NCBI GenBank assembly: GCA_905221605.1
Contig: CAJNDS010000290.1
Location: 62,001 to 126,000, forward strand
Source of the DNA: Symbiodinium natans
Taxonomy: Eukaryota; Sar; Dinophyceae; Suessiales; Symbiodiniaceae
Direction: 5' to 3'
DNA length: 64,000 nucleotides
A program made the position numbers and the translations under genes. Shown piece by piece: positions 33,700 to 44,369 of the stretch (position 1 is its first letter; each line of letters starts with the position of its first letter). Below the pieces are notes generated by a model that searched no databases, was not told the origin of the DNA, and worked only from the letters and a program-made list of their open reading frames with translations.

Positions 33700-34021
33700 G
33701 AATGTTCAAAACACATCCCTAAGGAGCTCAAAGTCAACGAGCTGCGAGCCAGGATCAACGAGAAGGCCCCGGCCTCTAGGGACCAGGCTTTTGGGTTTTT
33801 GGGGTTTAGGGTTTAGGGTTCGCTTTGGAAGGGTTTGCCGTTTTGTCACGACTTTGTGGTTTTTGTTTGCAAATCTAGATGGATAGGTCGATCGTTCGAT
33901 ATTTACTGCCTAGGTGCATTTTTTCGGGTGGGGGGAGGGGATTCGGGCGTGCGAGTTTTCATTGGACCACGCCTTCTGCCAGAGATGTGGAGGCGTCTTA
34001 CCTGGATTGCGACACGCCGTT

Positions 34022-34081
34022 CCCTCAACCCTAAACCCTAAACCCTAAACCCTAAACCCTAAACCCTAAACCCTAAACCCA
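34022..34081 (-). repeat. Interstitial telomeric array (CCCTAAA)n
   Basis: Eight perfect units after TTCCCTCAACC. Confidence 0.95.
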
Positions 34082-34382
34082 GGATCCAGGCAGCCCATTC
34101 TCCTGTAGATGGGTTTGAGGGCTGAGGCTGAGTTAGGCCAGCTACTATATGTAGGGTTTGGGGATGAGGGTGCTTTTTTGGGGGGGGGGGTTCAAGTAAC
34201 CCTGAACCCTAAACCCTAAACCCTAAACCCTAAACCCCAAACCCCAAACCCTAAACCCTAAACCCTATCTACCCTTCTGCCTGCATGACCCTTTGGGTTC
34301 GGCCCTCCTGGACAAGAAGGAGGTCAGACCTTAAGCGCTCTCTTGCGCGCGCTCTCCTTCATTTCCGGGAGTCCTTCTTGTC

Positions 34383-34448
34383 AGGGTTTAGGGTTTAGGG
34401 TTTAGGGTTTAGGGTTTAGGGTTTAGGGTTTAGGGTTTAGGGTTTTAG
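34383..34448 (+). repeat. Interstitial telomeric array (TTTAGGG)n
   Basis: Nine perfect units ending in TTTTAGGG. Confidence 0.95.
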
Positions 34449-35852
34449 GGTGCCATCTTGCAGGAATGTCGACCTGGAAAGAGACTTTCCCGCATCTCGA
34501 CCTGACATGACCCCAGACTGCAAACTGCCAAGAAAGCGACCTTGCTCGAGGAGGATGAGAAAACCGGTGATTACTACTCGTGGACGGCTCGCGGCAAGGC
34601 TGCATTAGAGGAAGAGAGGCATGGGAGCGAGAGGGAATAGGGAGAGAGGAAATGCAGAGAGAGGGAGAGGGAGGCAGGGACACGGAGCGGGGGGGACGGA
34701 ATCCCAAAACAAAACCGATACGCCTGACTCAGCCTGCGTGCCACCCCCCCCTCCCATCCAGATTTACCAGAATGTGAACTCCTTTTCAGTTTTTGCGTCT
34801 GAACGGGGATTCAAAGGGCCCAAGCCCCCGAAAATAGGTTAAGTCAACATCCGGAAGCTGGCTCTATATAGACGCCAGAGTCGCTCAGCTTGCTCAACTG
34901 TAGTAGGGTTAAGGCTTTGCAGTTTACCGTGTCGGGGGACTGAATGTTCTGTGTTCCTATTTCCGATCCTAAGCCCCATAAGCCCTGGAGCCCGGTGAGA
35001 GTCGCAACTTTATCCACTCCCAAAGCGCCGAAAGTCACTGCTGCAGGTTTTTTTTTATACCCAGAACCCTTAACCCTGAACTCCAAACCCTAAACCCAGA
35101 ACCCTAAACCCTAAACCCTAGGATTTGCCTGATGAAGCCTCAGAGCCACCCCCCCCCCCGGCGAGAAGCCCCCACTTCACTGGGGTCCTTATTCCAAGGG
35201 ATCCTACTTGGGTGGGGTCTATATCAGGGGGGTCCCTTATTATCGTTAACCCCCGGATTTCCCTAAACCCTAAACCCTAAGCCCTAAACCCTAAACCCTT
35301 AGTGTCGTAAACCTTTCATGTGTGCCAAGGCATGGATCTTGGGCCAATCCAGTACCGAGGTTCCGGAGCACAGCGGTTTTTAAGGGGCCTCTTAGGGGCC
35401 TCTTAGGGGCTTTTGGTGGGTTTTTGGTGGGCTTGTAGGGGCTTTAGGGGTGGGGTTTGGGTTTGGGGTTTGGGGTTTGGGGTTTGAGGTTTGGGTTTTG
35501 GGGGTTTAGGGAATAGGGGCTTTCGGTTTTGTTTTGGCTTTTAGGGGTCTTGGGGGCTTTAGGGCTTTTTGGGGCTCTAGGGCTTTTGGGTATTTTTAAG
35601 GGCTTTTGGGGCGTTTTTGGGCTTTAGAGGCTTTAGGGAACAAGTCCTCGCTTGGGGTGCTTTTTGAACGCAAGTTGATACCCTCAGCTTTGCGCACTGC
35701 AGCACCCAACTATACCATACTCTCAGGGTTTAAGGTTTTGGGTTTAGGGTTTAGGGTTTAGGGGCCTTCGCATGAGGAATCAAGTTCACCGACATCCAGT
35801 TCGACCGATACCATCGGGAGAAGGCAGGCGTGCATCTAGGACGCCAAGCAGT

Positions 35853-36037
35853 TCTCCTAAACCCTAAACCCTAACCCTAAACCCTAAACCCTGAACCCTG
35901 AACCCTGAACCCTGAACCCTGAACCCTGAACCCTGAACCCTGAACCCTGAACCCTGAACCCTGAACCCTGGACCCTGGACCCTGGACCCTGAACCCTGAA
36001 CCCTGAACCCTGAACCCTGAACCCTGAACCCTGAACC
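35853..36037 (-). repeat. Homogenised (CCCTGAA)n array
   Basis: After a few CCCTAAA units, about 22 consecutive CCCTGAA units follow with three CCCTGGA units in the middle. This is a telomere variant taken to near fixation locally. The GFRVQGS-type frames on the minus strand are translations of this repeat. Confidence 0.95.
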
Positions 36038-36572
36038 TTGCCTTTCTCGCGCCATAAAGTCCACATCTGCACCCTAAACCCGAAACCCTAAACCCCAAAC
36101 CCCAATCCCCAAACCCCAAACCCGTTTTTAGACCCTCCCTGTCACGTCTTCTCAGGGCTCCTCTTTCTACTTCGTGGAGCTGAAAATGCACCGCGGTCGC
36201 ACGCCGACATACTCCTATGCCTCCTCTCCGCTTAGGGGCCTGGGAATGAGGGTTTAGGGTTGAGGGTGTAGGGTTCAGGGTTCAGGGTTCAGGGTGTAGG
36301 GTTTAGGGTTTAGGGTTTATAGGGCTCAGGGTGCGGGAGTCTAGAACAACTCCCGTTACCCCTAAACCCTCATTCCCTCATAGCTCTTCCTCTGCCTTTT
36401 GTCAATCTCATCAAAAGAAAACTAGAAGGCCAAGCTTTTTTGCTTGTAGGTTGTAGTAGTCTGAGATTCGCCTCAGACTCGCGAGGGGCATGCGGCACCG
36501 GAGATGAGACTCGGGTTTAGAGGTCAATGTTTGCTTTGTTCGGTTGCTCCGGTGCGACTGGTGGTCTCCTTA

Positions 36573-36672
36573 GTAGCTGAATGGGTACACTTCAACACTT
36601 TTTTGGGGGATCCTAGAATGTGTTTTGTAGAACTGAAAGTGTACACTTTTTTGGGGCTTATGAACTCAGCAA
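36573..36672 (+). mobile_element. Family G element
   Basis: TAGCTGAATGGGTACACTTCAAC and GGGGCTTATGAACTCAGCAAC bound 100 bp, with internal CTGAAAGTGTACAC forming an internal inverted repeat with GTACACTT at the left. Confidence 0.65.
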
Positions 36673-37328
36673 CTATAAGGGACCCTTATATAGTCGACTG
36701 AAATAGTAGGATTCCCTGATATAAAGAACCCCAATGGGGTACCCCCCCCCCCCCCCCCCATTTGCGGCAACCCCCAAATAAACTGCCTGAGCTCGTACAG
36801 TTGCCTTGCCTGAGCGCCGAAACCCCCAAAAGCCCTATACAAAACCAGCAATCCCTAGTCCTAAGCCCTGCACCCTACACACCTAAAACTGGCCCCAAAA
36901 CCCCTAAGTTTAGACCCGAAACCCTAAACTGCCCTAAACCCTGAACCCTAAACCCTCAACCCTAAACCCCAAACCCTAAACCCTAAACCCGAAGCCCAGC
37001 GCTCGAAAATCCAGGCCTTTAGGTCTGCAGCTCGAGGAGGTGGAGATCGAAGGCATCGGCACCGTCATTCAGGCTCAGCAGGGTCCCAGAGAGCCCCGCT
37101 TAAGCAAAAAAAGAAAGCAAAATAGATTGACAATGATCTCTCAAAATTGATAGAACATGCTCATGTTGAACAAACTTGGTGCAAACGTATCTAAAAGTTG
37201 ATCAGAAAATGGGAACAAAGACTACTGACAATTTTATGAAGGACACCTTAAGTCAGAACCAGGATCCTTATGTAGAGTTTGTGGTTGGGCTTCCTGGGGT
37301 CTGTCGTAAAGGGACATCTAGGGCACAA

Positions 37329-37423
37329 TACCCAAAGAGCCCAATACCCCTGATTTAAGGAATATACCTCAAATCATACTAAGGATCCCTTCATAAATTA
37401 AGGGGTATTGGGCTCTTTGGGTA
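37329..37423 (+). mobile_element. Family B palindromic element
   Basis: TA-CCCAAAGAGCCCAATACCCC at the left and GGGGTATTGGGCTCTTTGGG-TA at the right. The inverted ends are perfect over about 20 bases with TA outside on both sides. At 95 bp, nearly the entire element is a hairpin. Confidence 0.8.
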
Positions 37424-37729
37424 CTTTTTTCCCCAGTTTAGAGGCTTGTAGAACCCTCGCCCTGCGGCTTCGTGCCCTTGGGATGCTGGCTCTTGGTCTC
37501 GGGGTTTTGGGTACCCTCTACACTATCTTAATCCCCCCCAGGTTTCCCCCTTAAAGAACCTGAATTCGGCTCAAAATAGCCTTAATTATGGGGGGGGGGA
37601 GGAGCCTAGGGGGTGGGGGGGGGGTGGGGGGGGGTAGTTAGGGGGTTAGTAGGGGAACATATTATGTTATTAGGGTCGTGGAGTTCTTCGGTCTCCCCAG
37701 CTTGCAACCGGTGTTCACCACATGCCCTA

Positions 37730-38155
37730 AACCGTAAACCCTTAAACCCTTAAACCCTTTAAACCCTTAAACCCTTAAACCCTAAACCCATAACCACCTC
37801 AGGATCGGAAACAAGACGGCCTAAATACTAAACCTGAGACCCACCTGAAGGCTTGAATATGGTTCCTGTTTGGGTGAGCTAGAGGGGGATTCTAGTATCC
37901 TGCCCTAAACCCTAACCGCCCCCAACTGCCCAAACCGCCCCTAAACCCTCAACCCTATAAACCATAAACCCTTAGAGCCTAAACCCTATACACCCTGTCA
38001 ACCCTAAAACCCGATAAACCCTTAAACCCTATAAACCCGAAACCCTTAAACCCCCTTTAAACCCTAAACCCCATAAACCCTTAAACCCTATAATTATAAA
38101 CCCCAACCCCTAAATCCCTAAACTCTAAACCCTAAACCCCTATAAACCTAAACCG
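37730..38155 (-). repeat. Degenerate arrays, (CCCTTAAA)n and CCCTATAAA types
   Basis: An eight-base CCCTTAAA run at about 37737-37787. After an 85-bp island, mixed CCCTAAA, CCCTATAAA and CCCTTAAA units run from about 37905 to 38155. Confidence 0.8.
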
Positions 38156-38552
38156 TTAAAGAAGACTCTTCTCCGCAACCCGGTCCATCCACGCAAGAGG
38201 TGGCTGTATTGTATTCTGGACATGGTTTCTCAGACAAGGTCCCTCTCTTGCGCTTCAAACGACTCGGGCTACCGCCTGCCGGACGCAGACAAAAGCAGCA
38301 AAGGCTGGACAGCCACACCTTGCAGTTCTTGGAGAGCCTGCGAGCCGTGGAAGAGGCAGGTTCCTCCAAGCCGTCGTGAAGACAAGCAATCGACAGCCCT
38401 CTTACGAGCAAATCGTGGCCCTTCATCAAACCATCCTGGGCAACCCTAAAACCCTAAACCCTAAAACCCTAATCCCCCCCTGTAAACCCTAAAGCACTAA
38501 AACCCCAAACCCCCTAAACCCCTGAACCCTTAGACCACATAAACCCCTGGAG

Positions 38553-38718
38553 ACTGGGAGGTTCATGGTACTTATTAACCAATTATGACTGTACTTAAAA
38601 CCCACTTATAAGCCCCTAAAGTGCCCTAATCTGGTTATAAGTACAGTAATAACCCTAAACCCTAAACCCTAAACCCTAAACCCTAAACCTGGTTCATAAG
38701 TAGCATGAACCTCCAAGT
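38553..38718 (+). mobile_element. Family E element split by a CCCTAAA array
   Basis: TGGGAGGTTCATGGTACTTATTAACC at the left and TCATAAGTAGCATGAACCTCCAAGT at the right. Five or six CCCTAAA units at 38649-38688 sit inside the element. Confidence 0.7.
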
Positions 38719-38797
38719 GGAGGTTGTGGACGTTGTGGAGGGGAGCTCCGCTTGGAAGGATGGCAGCATCCGAAGCTTGGCGGCCATTTTACCAGCC

Positions 38798-38885
38798 CTA
38801 AACCCTAAACCCTAAACCCTGAACCCTGAACCCTGAACCCTAAACCCTAAACCCTAAACCCCTGTAAACCCTAAACCCCTAAACC
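38798..38885 (-). repeat. Interstitial telomeric array with CCCTGAA block
   Basis: CCCTAAA, then three CCCTGAA, then CCCTAAA again, as at 31849-31930. Confidence 0.9.
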
Positions 38886-39127
38886 TGTACCCTACTTCGC
38901 CCAGGACCTCCAGTTGTTTGTGCCGCATCCCCTTGTCAGTGATGGGGTGCCAGTACAGCAAACTCACGTTGGAACATGGCTTAAGGATGACTAGGTACCA
39001 CCCTAAACCCTAAACCCTAAACCCTAAACCCTAAGCATCTTTCGGGCGGAAGGAGACTATTGCCGCATGGGAAGCCATAGAGCCCGCACCCGAAGCTGAG
39101 AATCAAGCGCGATGTCCCTGATTCTGA

Positions 39128-39246
39128 GCCTAAACCCTAAACCCTAAACCCTAAACCCTAAACCCTAAACCCTAAACCCCTAAACCCCTAAACCCTAAAC
39201 CCCTAAACCCTAAACCCTAAACCCCAAACCCTAAACCCTAAACCGT
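39128..39246 (-). repeat. Interstitial telomeric array (CCCTAAA)n
   Basis: Eight clean units, then CCCCTAAA, CCCCAAA and CCCTAAA mixed. Confidence 0.95.
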
Positions 39247-39342
39247 AGCAAGCAGACCCCCAAGGGAAGGGAGACTTCCTGCGCGCGGTCACCACACCGC
39301 AGCGCAAGCTCAGCGGCGAGCAGGGCGAAGAAGGACTCGAGC

Positions 39343-39820
39343 GTTTAGGGGCTTAGGGTGTAGGGTTTAGGGTTTAGGGTTTAGGATTTATTTAGGGTTT
39401 AGGGTTTAGGGTGTAGGGTTTAGGGTTTAGGGTTTAGGGTTTAGGGTTTAGGGTTTAGGGTTTAGGGTTTAGGGTTTAAGGGTTTAAGGGTTTACGGTTT
39501 AGGGTTTAGGGCTAGGGTTTAGGGGCCAGGGGTTGGGGGTTGGGGGCTTAGGGGCTTAGGGGTTTAGGGGTAGAGTTTAGGTTTTAGGGTTTGTAGGGGT
39601 AGGGTTTAGGGGTTAGGGGTTTAGGGGTTTAGGGGTTTCGAGTGGGTAGAGTTGAGAGTTTAGGTTTTAGGGTTTAGGGGTTTAGGGGCTTAGGGGTTAG
39701 GTGTGATTAGGCTGTAGGGGTTTAGGTTTGGGGGTTCAGGGGTTTAGGGGTTTATGCATTTAGGGGTTTAGGGTTTAGTGGCTTAGGGTTTAGGATTTAG
39801 GGTTTAGGGGTTTAGGGTTG
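39343..39820 (+). repeat. Long degenerate G-strand array
   Basis: About 480 bp: a clean TTTAGGG part at 39357-39480, then increasingly degenerate TTTAGGGG, GCTTAGGGG and TTTTAGGG units. The gradient from clean to degenerate suggests an old array with a younger expansion. Confidence 0.9.
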
Positions 39821-40026
39821 CTAAGACTTGCCGGCCAGGACATCATAGCCCGGATGCAAAAAGGGTTGAGGGGTTTAGGGTTTTTGGATTTAGGGGTTTA
39901 GGTGTTTAGGGCCTAGGATTGAGGGTTTCAGGGTTAATGCCCCATGCTAAGCCATGCTACTGCAGTCCCTTTCCTTGGCCTTTCGGCCAGCAACCCTGCT
40001 AAGGGTTCACGTAGTCCTCTAGGAAC

Positions 40027-40137
40027 TAGGATGCCCAGTAGTACCCTTATTCCCTTTTTGGGGGGTTTAGGTTCCCTTATAAACCCCTTTAGGCAAAAAA
40101 GGGCACCCTTTTTAAGCCTAGGTTACTGGGCAGGCTA
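40027..40137 (+). mobile_element. Family A' element
   Basis: TAGGATGCCCAGTAGTACCC at the left and GGTTACTGGGCAGGCTA at the right. TA on both sides. Nearly the same sequence as the A' copy at 25241, so recently active or recently copied. Confidence 0.75.
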
Positions 40138-40383
40138 GGGAACCTTTGCAAAACCACCACTTTCGCCTTCCGTGCTGTGAGGTGGTCTAGGGTTTACTTT
40201 AGTGCTTACCCAAAGGCTCCTATGTCGTACCGTTTTGGGGTAGCATGCTAGAATCCCCTATAGCTACCCGAAAAGGAACCACAGTAGAGCCTTCAGGTAA
40301 TTTCGTGCTTATAATGTTCAGTCATTCGGAGAACGAGCTCCCGTCATGTGCTCTGCCCAGCACGGGCACAAAAGCCCTAGATT

Positions 40384-40465
40384 TGGGATGTTCCCCGTTA
40401 TTGTCTAACACGCCTTAATCGGGATTTAATCCCTATTAATGACTTAGTAGAAGTGGAACATCCCT
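40384..40465 (+). mobile_element. Family F element, short copy
   Basis: TTGGGATGTTCCCCGTTATTG and TAGTAGAAGTGGAACATCCC are the inverted ends. The interior is shorter than in the copy at 44029. A CCCTAAA tract begins at the right end. Confidence 0.6.
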
Positions 40466-40565
40466 AAACCCTAAACCCTCTAAACCCGAAGCCGTGATGG
40501 CTCTGAGTGCAGGGGAGCACTTTTTGTCCTGACCTTTGGGCGTGAAGCTTGGCGATGTGGTCAGG

Positions 40566-40662
40566 TACCCAAAGAGCTCAATACCCCTTAATTGAGGATT
40601 CCTAGAATAGATGAAGGGTTTCTTCCTGAAACCAAGGTGAGGGGTCTTGGGCTGTTTGCTTT
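40566..40662 (+). mobile_element. Family B element, degenerate
   Basis: TACCCAAAGAGCTCAATACCCC is well kept. The right end has decayed to GGGGTCTTGGGCTGTTTGC. Confidence 0.6.
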
Positions 40663-41059
40663 ATCCTAAGCTCTAAACCCTAAACCCTACCTACACTCCA
40701 ATGCGCAGGAGACATTTCGGAAACCTTCGGTGTAAACGCCGGTCAGCAAACCAAGGCGAGTGTGCTGGGGGAATCGTGTAGCGGCTTGAGGGTTGAGGGC
40801 TTTCTTCGTGGCAGCGGCTCGTACGGATTGAGGGTAGAGGGCGCCAGGGGTCCTGGGGGCCCTCAACCCTAAACAGGAAACCCTAGACCTTCAATGAACC
40901 CCAGAATTTGGGGTCACATACCCTATGCTACTATAATCCTTGTTGAGGTATTTAAGGTTCTGTTCGTCCCCAAAGGCGACAATTTCACCGCTCACAGGCT
41001 ATTGTCGATGTCCTACCCGGAGCCTCTGCCAGAATGTGTACAGTCTGGGTCGGAAGAAG

Positions 41060-41172
41060 TACCCAAAGAGCCCAATACCCCTTAATTAAGGAATATACCT
41101 CAAATCATATTAAGGATCCCTTTATGAATTAAGGTATGTTCCTTAATTAAGGGGTATTGGGCTCTTTGGGTA
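41060..41172 (+). mobile_element. Family B palindromic element, best copy
   Basis: TA-CCCAAAGAGCCCAATACCCCTTAATTAAGGAA at the left and its exact reverse complement at the right, TTCCTTAATTAAGGGGTATTGGGCTCTTTGGG-TA. The stem is over 30 bp and perfect. Confidence 0.85.
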
Positions 41173-41502
41173 TTAATATTGTTCCCTTAGGGTCCCTTTA
41201 TAATTTTAACGCTACGCGACCCGCCTCGGCCCGGCCCAGCGCATCCGCGTGAGCATGGTGATTCCGCAGCGCCCAAGTCGCTGGACCCCAAGCAATAAGG
41301 GTTGGGTTGAGGGTTGAGGGTTGAGGGTTGAGGGTTCCGGGTTCCGGGTTTATGGTTTATGGTTTGGGGTTTGGGGTTGAGGGTTACAGTAGTTTAGGGC
41401 TCAAGGTTCACGCTTTGGGGTTGAGGGTTTTTTTGGGTTTAGGGTTCGGCTTGGAGTGATCGTAGGGTTGAGCCAGGCCTCTTAAGGTTTAAGGCGACTC
41501 TT

Positions 41503-41615
41503 CGGCAGGGGGGAGGGGGGAGGTGGGGTGGGGAGGGGGGGGGGGGGGAGGGGGGGGTAGGGGCGGGGGGGGGGGGGGTGGGGGGGAAGGGGGGGAACGG
41601 GCGGGGGGCCCTGCT
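41503..41615 (+). repeat. G-rich tract
   Basis: Runs of 5-14 G separated by A, T or GC, composition like the tract at 16620. The Gly-rich and Pro-rich frames over it are compositional. A separate run of about 21 C is at 41787-41807. Confidence 0.9.
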
Positions 41616-41998
41616 GGGAGGGGCTTCAACTGCCGGCGAACCGTCCGCTTGCGGACCCCGGTTTCCCAGGGGGGGTACCCATTTGAGGCCAAAAAAGGGT
41701 TTGAGTGTGGGGCTTTGGAGGGGGTGCCTGTTCTGACAACCTAGACACCTCCGGCGCGAGGCCTCGGCGGATTATACTGTCATACCCCCCCCCCCCCCCC
41801 CCCCCCCGCCCTCCAAAAACCTATTCGAATGATTCAGGCCCCTTTAGATGAGAGATCACCCTAAACCCTAGACCCTAAAGTCCTTAAACGTCCCCCCAAA
41901 TCTGACATGGAGGCCGTCCTGGTCATTCCGAGAGGCTTCCCCTTCCAGAAGGCCTTTCGGGATTGGGATACAGAGATTCCAAAGATGATTCAGGCTGC

Positions 41999-42055
41999 TA
42001 CTTGGAGGTTCGTGGTACTTCTTAACCAATTATGGCTGTGCATATATGCGTAAAA
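41999..42055 (+). mobile_element. Family E element, left half
   Basis: TACTTGGAGGTTCGTGGTACTTCTTAACCAATTATG matches the left end of the copy at 38553. No right end is found. Confidence 0.5.
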
Positions 42056-42998
42056 GTACAGTTCAGTACAAGTATCACCCACGTTCGGCCCCCACTGCAA
42101 TCCTGAATCTTTTTTTGTGGAACAGCTTCGCAACCCCAAACTTTGCAATGAGAACGCCTCGCGACCCTTCACCGTTGAACCCTGCATCAAGTACGCAGTT
42201 CTCTAGAAAAATTCCCCCCGCCCCACCGCAAAACGCAAACAAACATCCTCCTTATACCCTCCAGAATGAAAGATAATAATCTTATGTAAACCCTAAACCA
42301 GATACAGCTTGCGCAATCCTCTGGATTTTGGGGCGCACTTGGGGGCCCTCCCAAGGCACTCCAGTTAGTTCTCCAGACACGTTTCAGCCCTTCAGGGTTT
42401 GGGGTTTAGGGTTTAGGGCTAGGGTTTAGGGTTTAGGATTTAGGGTTTAGGGTTTAGGGCTCAGGGTTTAGGTTTTAGGGCTCTCGTTCTCTGGACTAGT
42501 TTCAGCCTTAAAATGTCTGAAACGAAAAAGCATGCTCTAAGGGCTTGCAAAAATGGGGCCGCTCAAGAGTAGTTCCCTTATCGACACTCCAAGCCCTAAG
42601 TTTAGGGATGCTTGGGGAATAATTTGTGATTTTTTGGGGTACTATAACCCTATTTTTATGAACCCTAAACCCTAAACCCTATAGCTCCTAAGAAAGAGCT
42701 AAAATTGCATTTTTCCTAGGGTTCCAAGTTTAGTATAGATAAGACCCAAACCAGTTGTCCGGATCCCTTGGTGTCCGAGTGCCGGATGCCATGTTTTTCT
42801 TTAGGAGACCTGGGAAAGGGGTCAAAACCGACCTTAAGCCCACGATCGATGAATGTGGAAGGTAGGCCCTTGGGACATTTTGTATTTACCCTAAACCTTA
42901 GACCCTAGACCCTAAACCCTGGGTTCTGAGGGGATCATCATCAGGAATATTTTTCAGAGGGTTTTAAGGGCCATCCTAGGTAATTAGGTCGTTTGTAG

Positions 42999-43111
42999 TA
43001 CTCCCAAAGAGCCCAATGCCCCTGAATTGATTTAAGGTGTATTCCCCAGGGTTTAGGGTTTAGGGTTTAGGGTTTCGGGCTGACTTCAGGGGTATCGGGC
43101 TCTTTGGGCTT
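42999..43111 (+). mobile_element. Family B element with a TTTAGGG tract in the loop
   Basis: CCCAAAGAGCCCAATGCCCC at the left and GGGGTATCGGGCTCTTTGGG at the right. About four TTTAGGG units at 43047-43076 occupy what is loop in other copies. Confidence 0.75.
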
Positions 43112-43205
43112 GCCGATTGCAGGTGATGGAAGAGATTTCGGAGAACCAGAAGCTGGATAGACTGGGGCCGAGATCTCCTTGTCGAGTTATGCTTGGCCGT
43201 TCACC

Positions 43206-43333
43206 ACTTTTGGCTTAAGAATCCCCCAAAATATCCAAAATGATATCCCCTCTGTTGCCCTTACTTATAAGGAATATAGTTGTTTTTTTGTTTTATTATT
43301 ATTATTTTGAGGGGATTCTTAAGCAATTAGTAG
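43206..43333 (+). mobile_element. Family C element
   Basis: CACTTTTGGCTTAAGAATCCCCC and GGGGATTCTTAAGCAATTAGTAG are inverted ends in which both sides share the AAGAATCCCC variant, against AAGAACCCC elsewhere. The two ends have changed together. Confidence 0.65.
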
Positions 43334-43927
43334 TTCAGGGTTCCTCACAACCTCAACTGCATACGCACTGGATTCTAAGCCCCCGCCCAACGGGTGCTTT
43401 GGGGTCAGGGTCGGGGACATGCAGGTTGCTGATCCTGCCTCAGATTATGCCAGCCCAAAACTGCAGAAAACTTCAGAACTCACTGTTGGCGAGCAGGGAA
43501 TGACAGCATGGCATTGCGATTGCAATTGCTCTTGTATTCTCTCTACACGTACGGAAATAGCCAAAAGCAAGTCAAGGCCTAAACCTTAACACCCAAAGCC
43601 CAAAACCCCAGAAGCCCTAAAGCGTCAAACGTAGCCCAACCCGCAAAACCCTAAACCCTAGCCGGACTGGAGCTAAGGGCTAGTGGCTTAGGGCTTACCG
43701 GGCTGAAAGGCTCAGAAGCTAAGAAGCACTGTCAATTCAGGGGTAATTATGCCTTATATCGTCCCCATATCCCCAAGTAGCCTAAACCCTAAACCCTAAA
43801 CCCTAAACCCTAAACCCTAAACCCTTCAGGTCGCGTGTAAGAGTCCCTGGAGTCAAGGCTTGGCGGGCCTCGCCTTCGAGAGGCCCTTCAATGATGACTG
43901 AGGTCCCGAGAGGACTGCCGTGGGGGG

Positions 43928-43984
43928 GTTTAGGGTTTAGGGTTTAGGGTTTAGGGTTTAGGGTTTAGTAGGGTTTAGGGCTTT
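43928..43984 (+). repeat. Interstitial telomeric array (TTTAGGG)n
   Basis: Six TTTAGGG units followed by TAGGGTTTAGGGC. This is the last G-strand array before the retrotransposon. Confidence 0.9.
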
Positions 43985-44028
43985 AGGGCCTTAAGACCTC
44001 AAAACCACTGAACCCTTAAACCCTAACC

Positions 44029-44129
44029 TTGGGACGTTCCCCCTTAATACTAACAGTCCTTAGTAGGAACTATAGTACCCCAATGATAATCCCTACTAAG
44101 GACTGTTAGCAAAAGGGTGAACATCCCAA
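44029..44129 (+). mobile_element. Family F element, reference copy
   Basis: TTGGGACGTTCCCCCTTAATACTAACAGTCCTTAGTAGG at the left is mirrored at the right by CCTACTAAGGACTGTTAG and GGTGAACATCCCAA. It ends about 40 bp upstream of the retrotransposon. Confidence 0.75.
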
Positions 44130-44144
44130 CCCGGACCCCCTAAC

Positions 44145-44167
44145 CCCAAACCCTAAACCCTAAACCC
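44145..44167 (-). repeat. CCCTAAA repeat at the retrotransposon 5' flank
   Basis: Three or four C-strand units (CCCCAAA, CCCTAAA, CCCTAAA, CCC) directly precede the spliced-leader sequence. The same strand and register resume after the element at 54374. Confidence 0.9.
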
Positions 44168-44189
44168 TCCGTAGCCATTTTGGCTCAAG
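44168..44189 (+). other. Dinoflagellate spliced-leader sequence
   Basis: TCCGTAGCCATTTTGGCTC followed by AAG matches the conserved 22-nt dinoflagellate leader at every position, with T at the variable first base. The next bases are ATTGGG and not a GT donor, so this is not a spliced-leader RNA gene but the form found at the 5' end of a trans-spliced mRNA. It implies that the element was copied from a mature, leader-bearing transcript. Confidence 0.93.
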
Positions 44190-44212
44190 ATTGGGATCTT
44201 CCCGCTTGAGCC
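44182..44212 (+). other. Inverted repeat pairing with the spliced-leader 3' end
   Basis: GGCTCAAG (44182-44189, the last eight bases of the leader) is followed 15 bases later by CTTGAGCC (44205-44212), a perfect 8-bp complement. In RNA this would form a stem over the leader junction. It could also be a partial inverted copy of a leader. Confidence 0.6.
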
Positions 44213-44369
44213 AGAGGAAGCTACTTACGTACCCGGACGTGACACCCGGGGGCCTTGGTGAGGGTATCTCACCACGCACACCAGTCGCTGCACTGGACCA
44301 ATAGCACAGTGTTGTATACAGGTGCTATTTGCAACTGCTTCGTTGGACCAATTTGCGCTCAACGCAAGC

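Noticed and set aside
35864-36191. Frames encoding GFRVQGS repeats
   Set aside because: They are the translated CCCTGAA telomere-variant array.
44168-44212. A spliced-leader RNA gene
   Set aside because: The leader is followed by ATTGGG instead of a GT donor, and no Sm-like site is evident. The context is the start of a retrotransposon.
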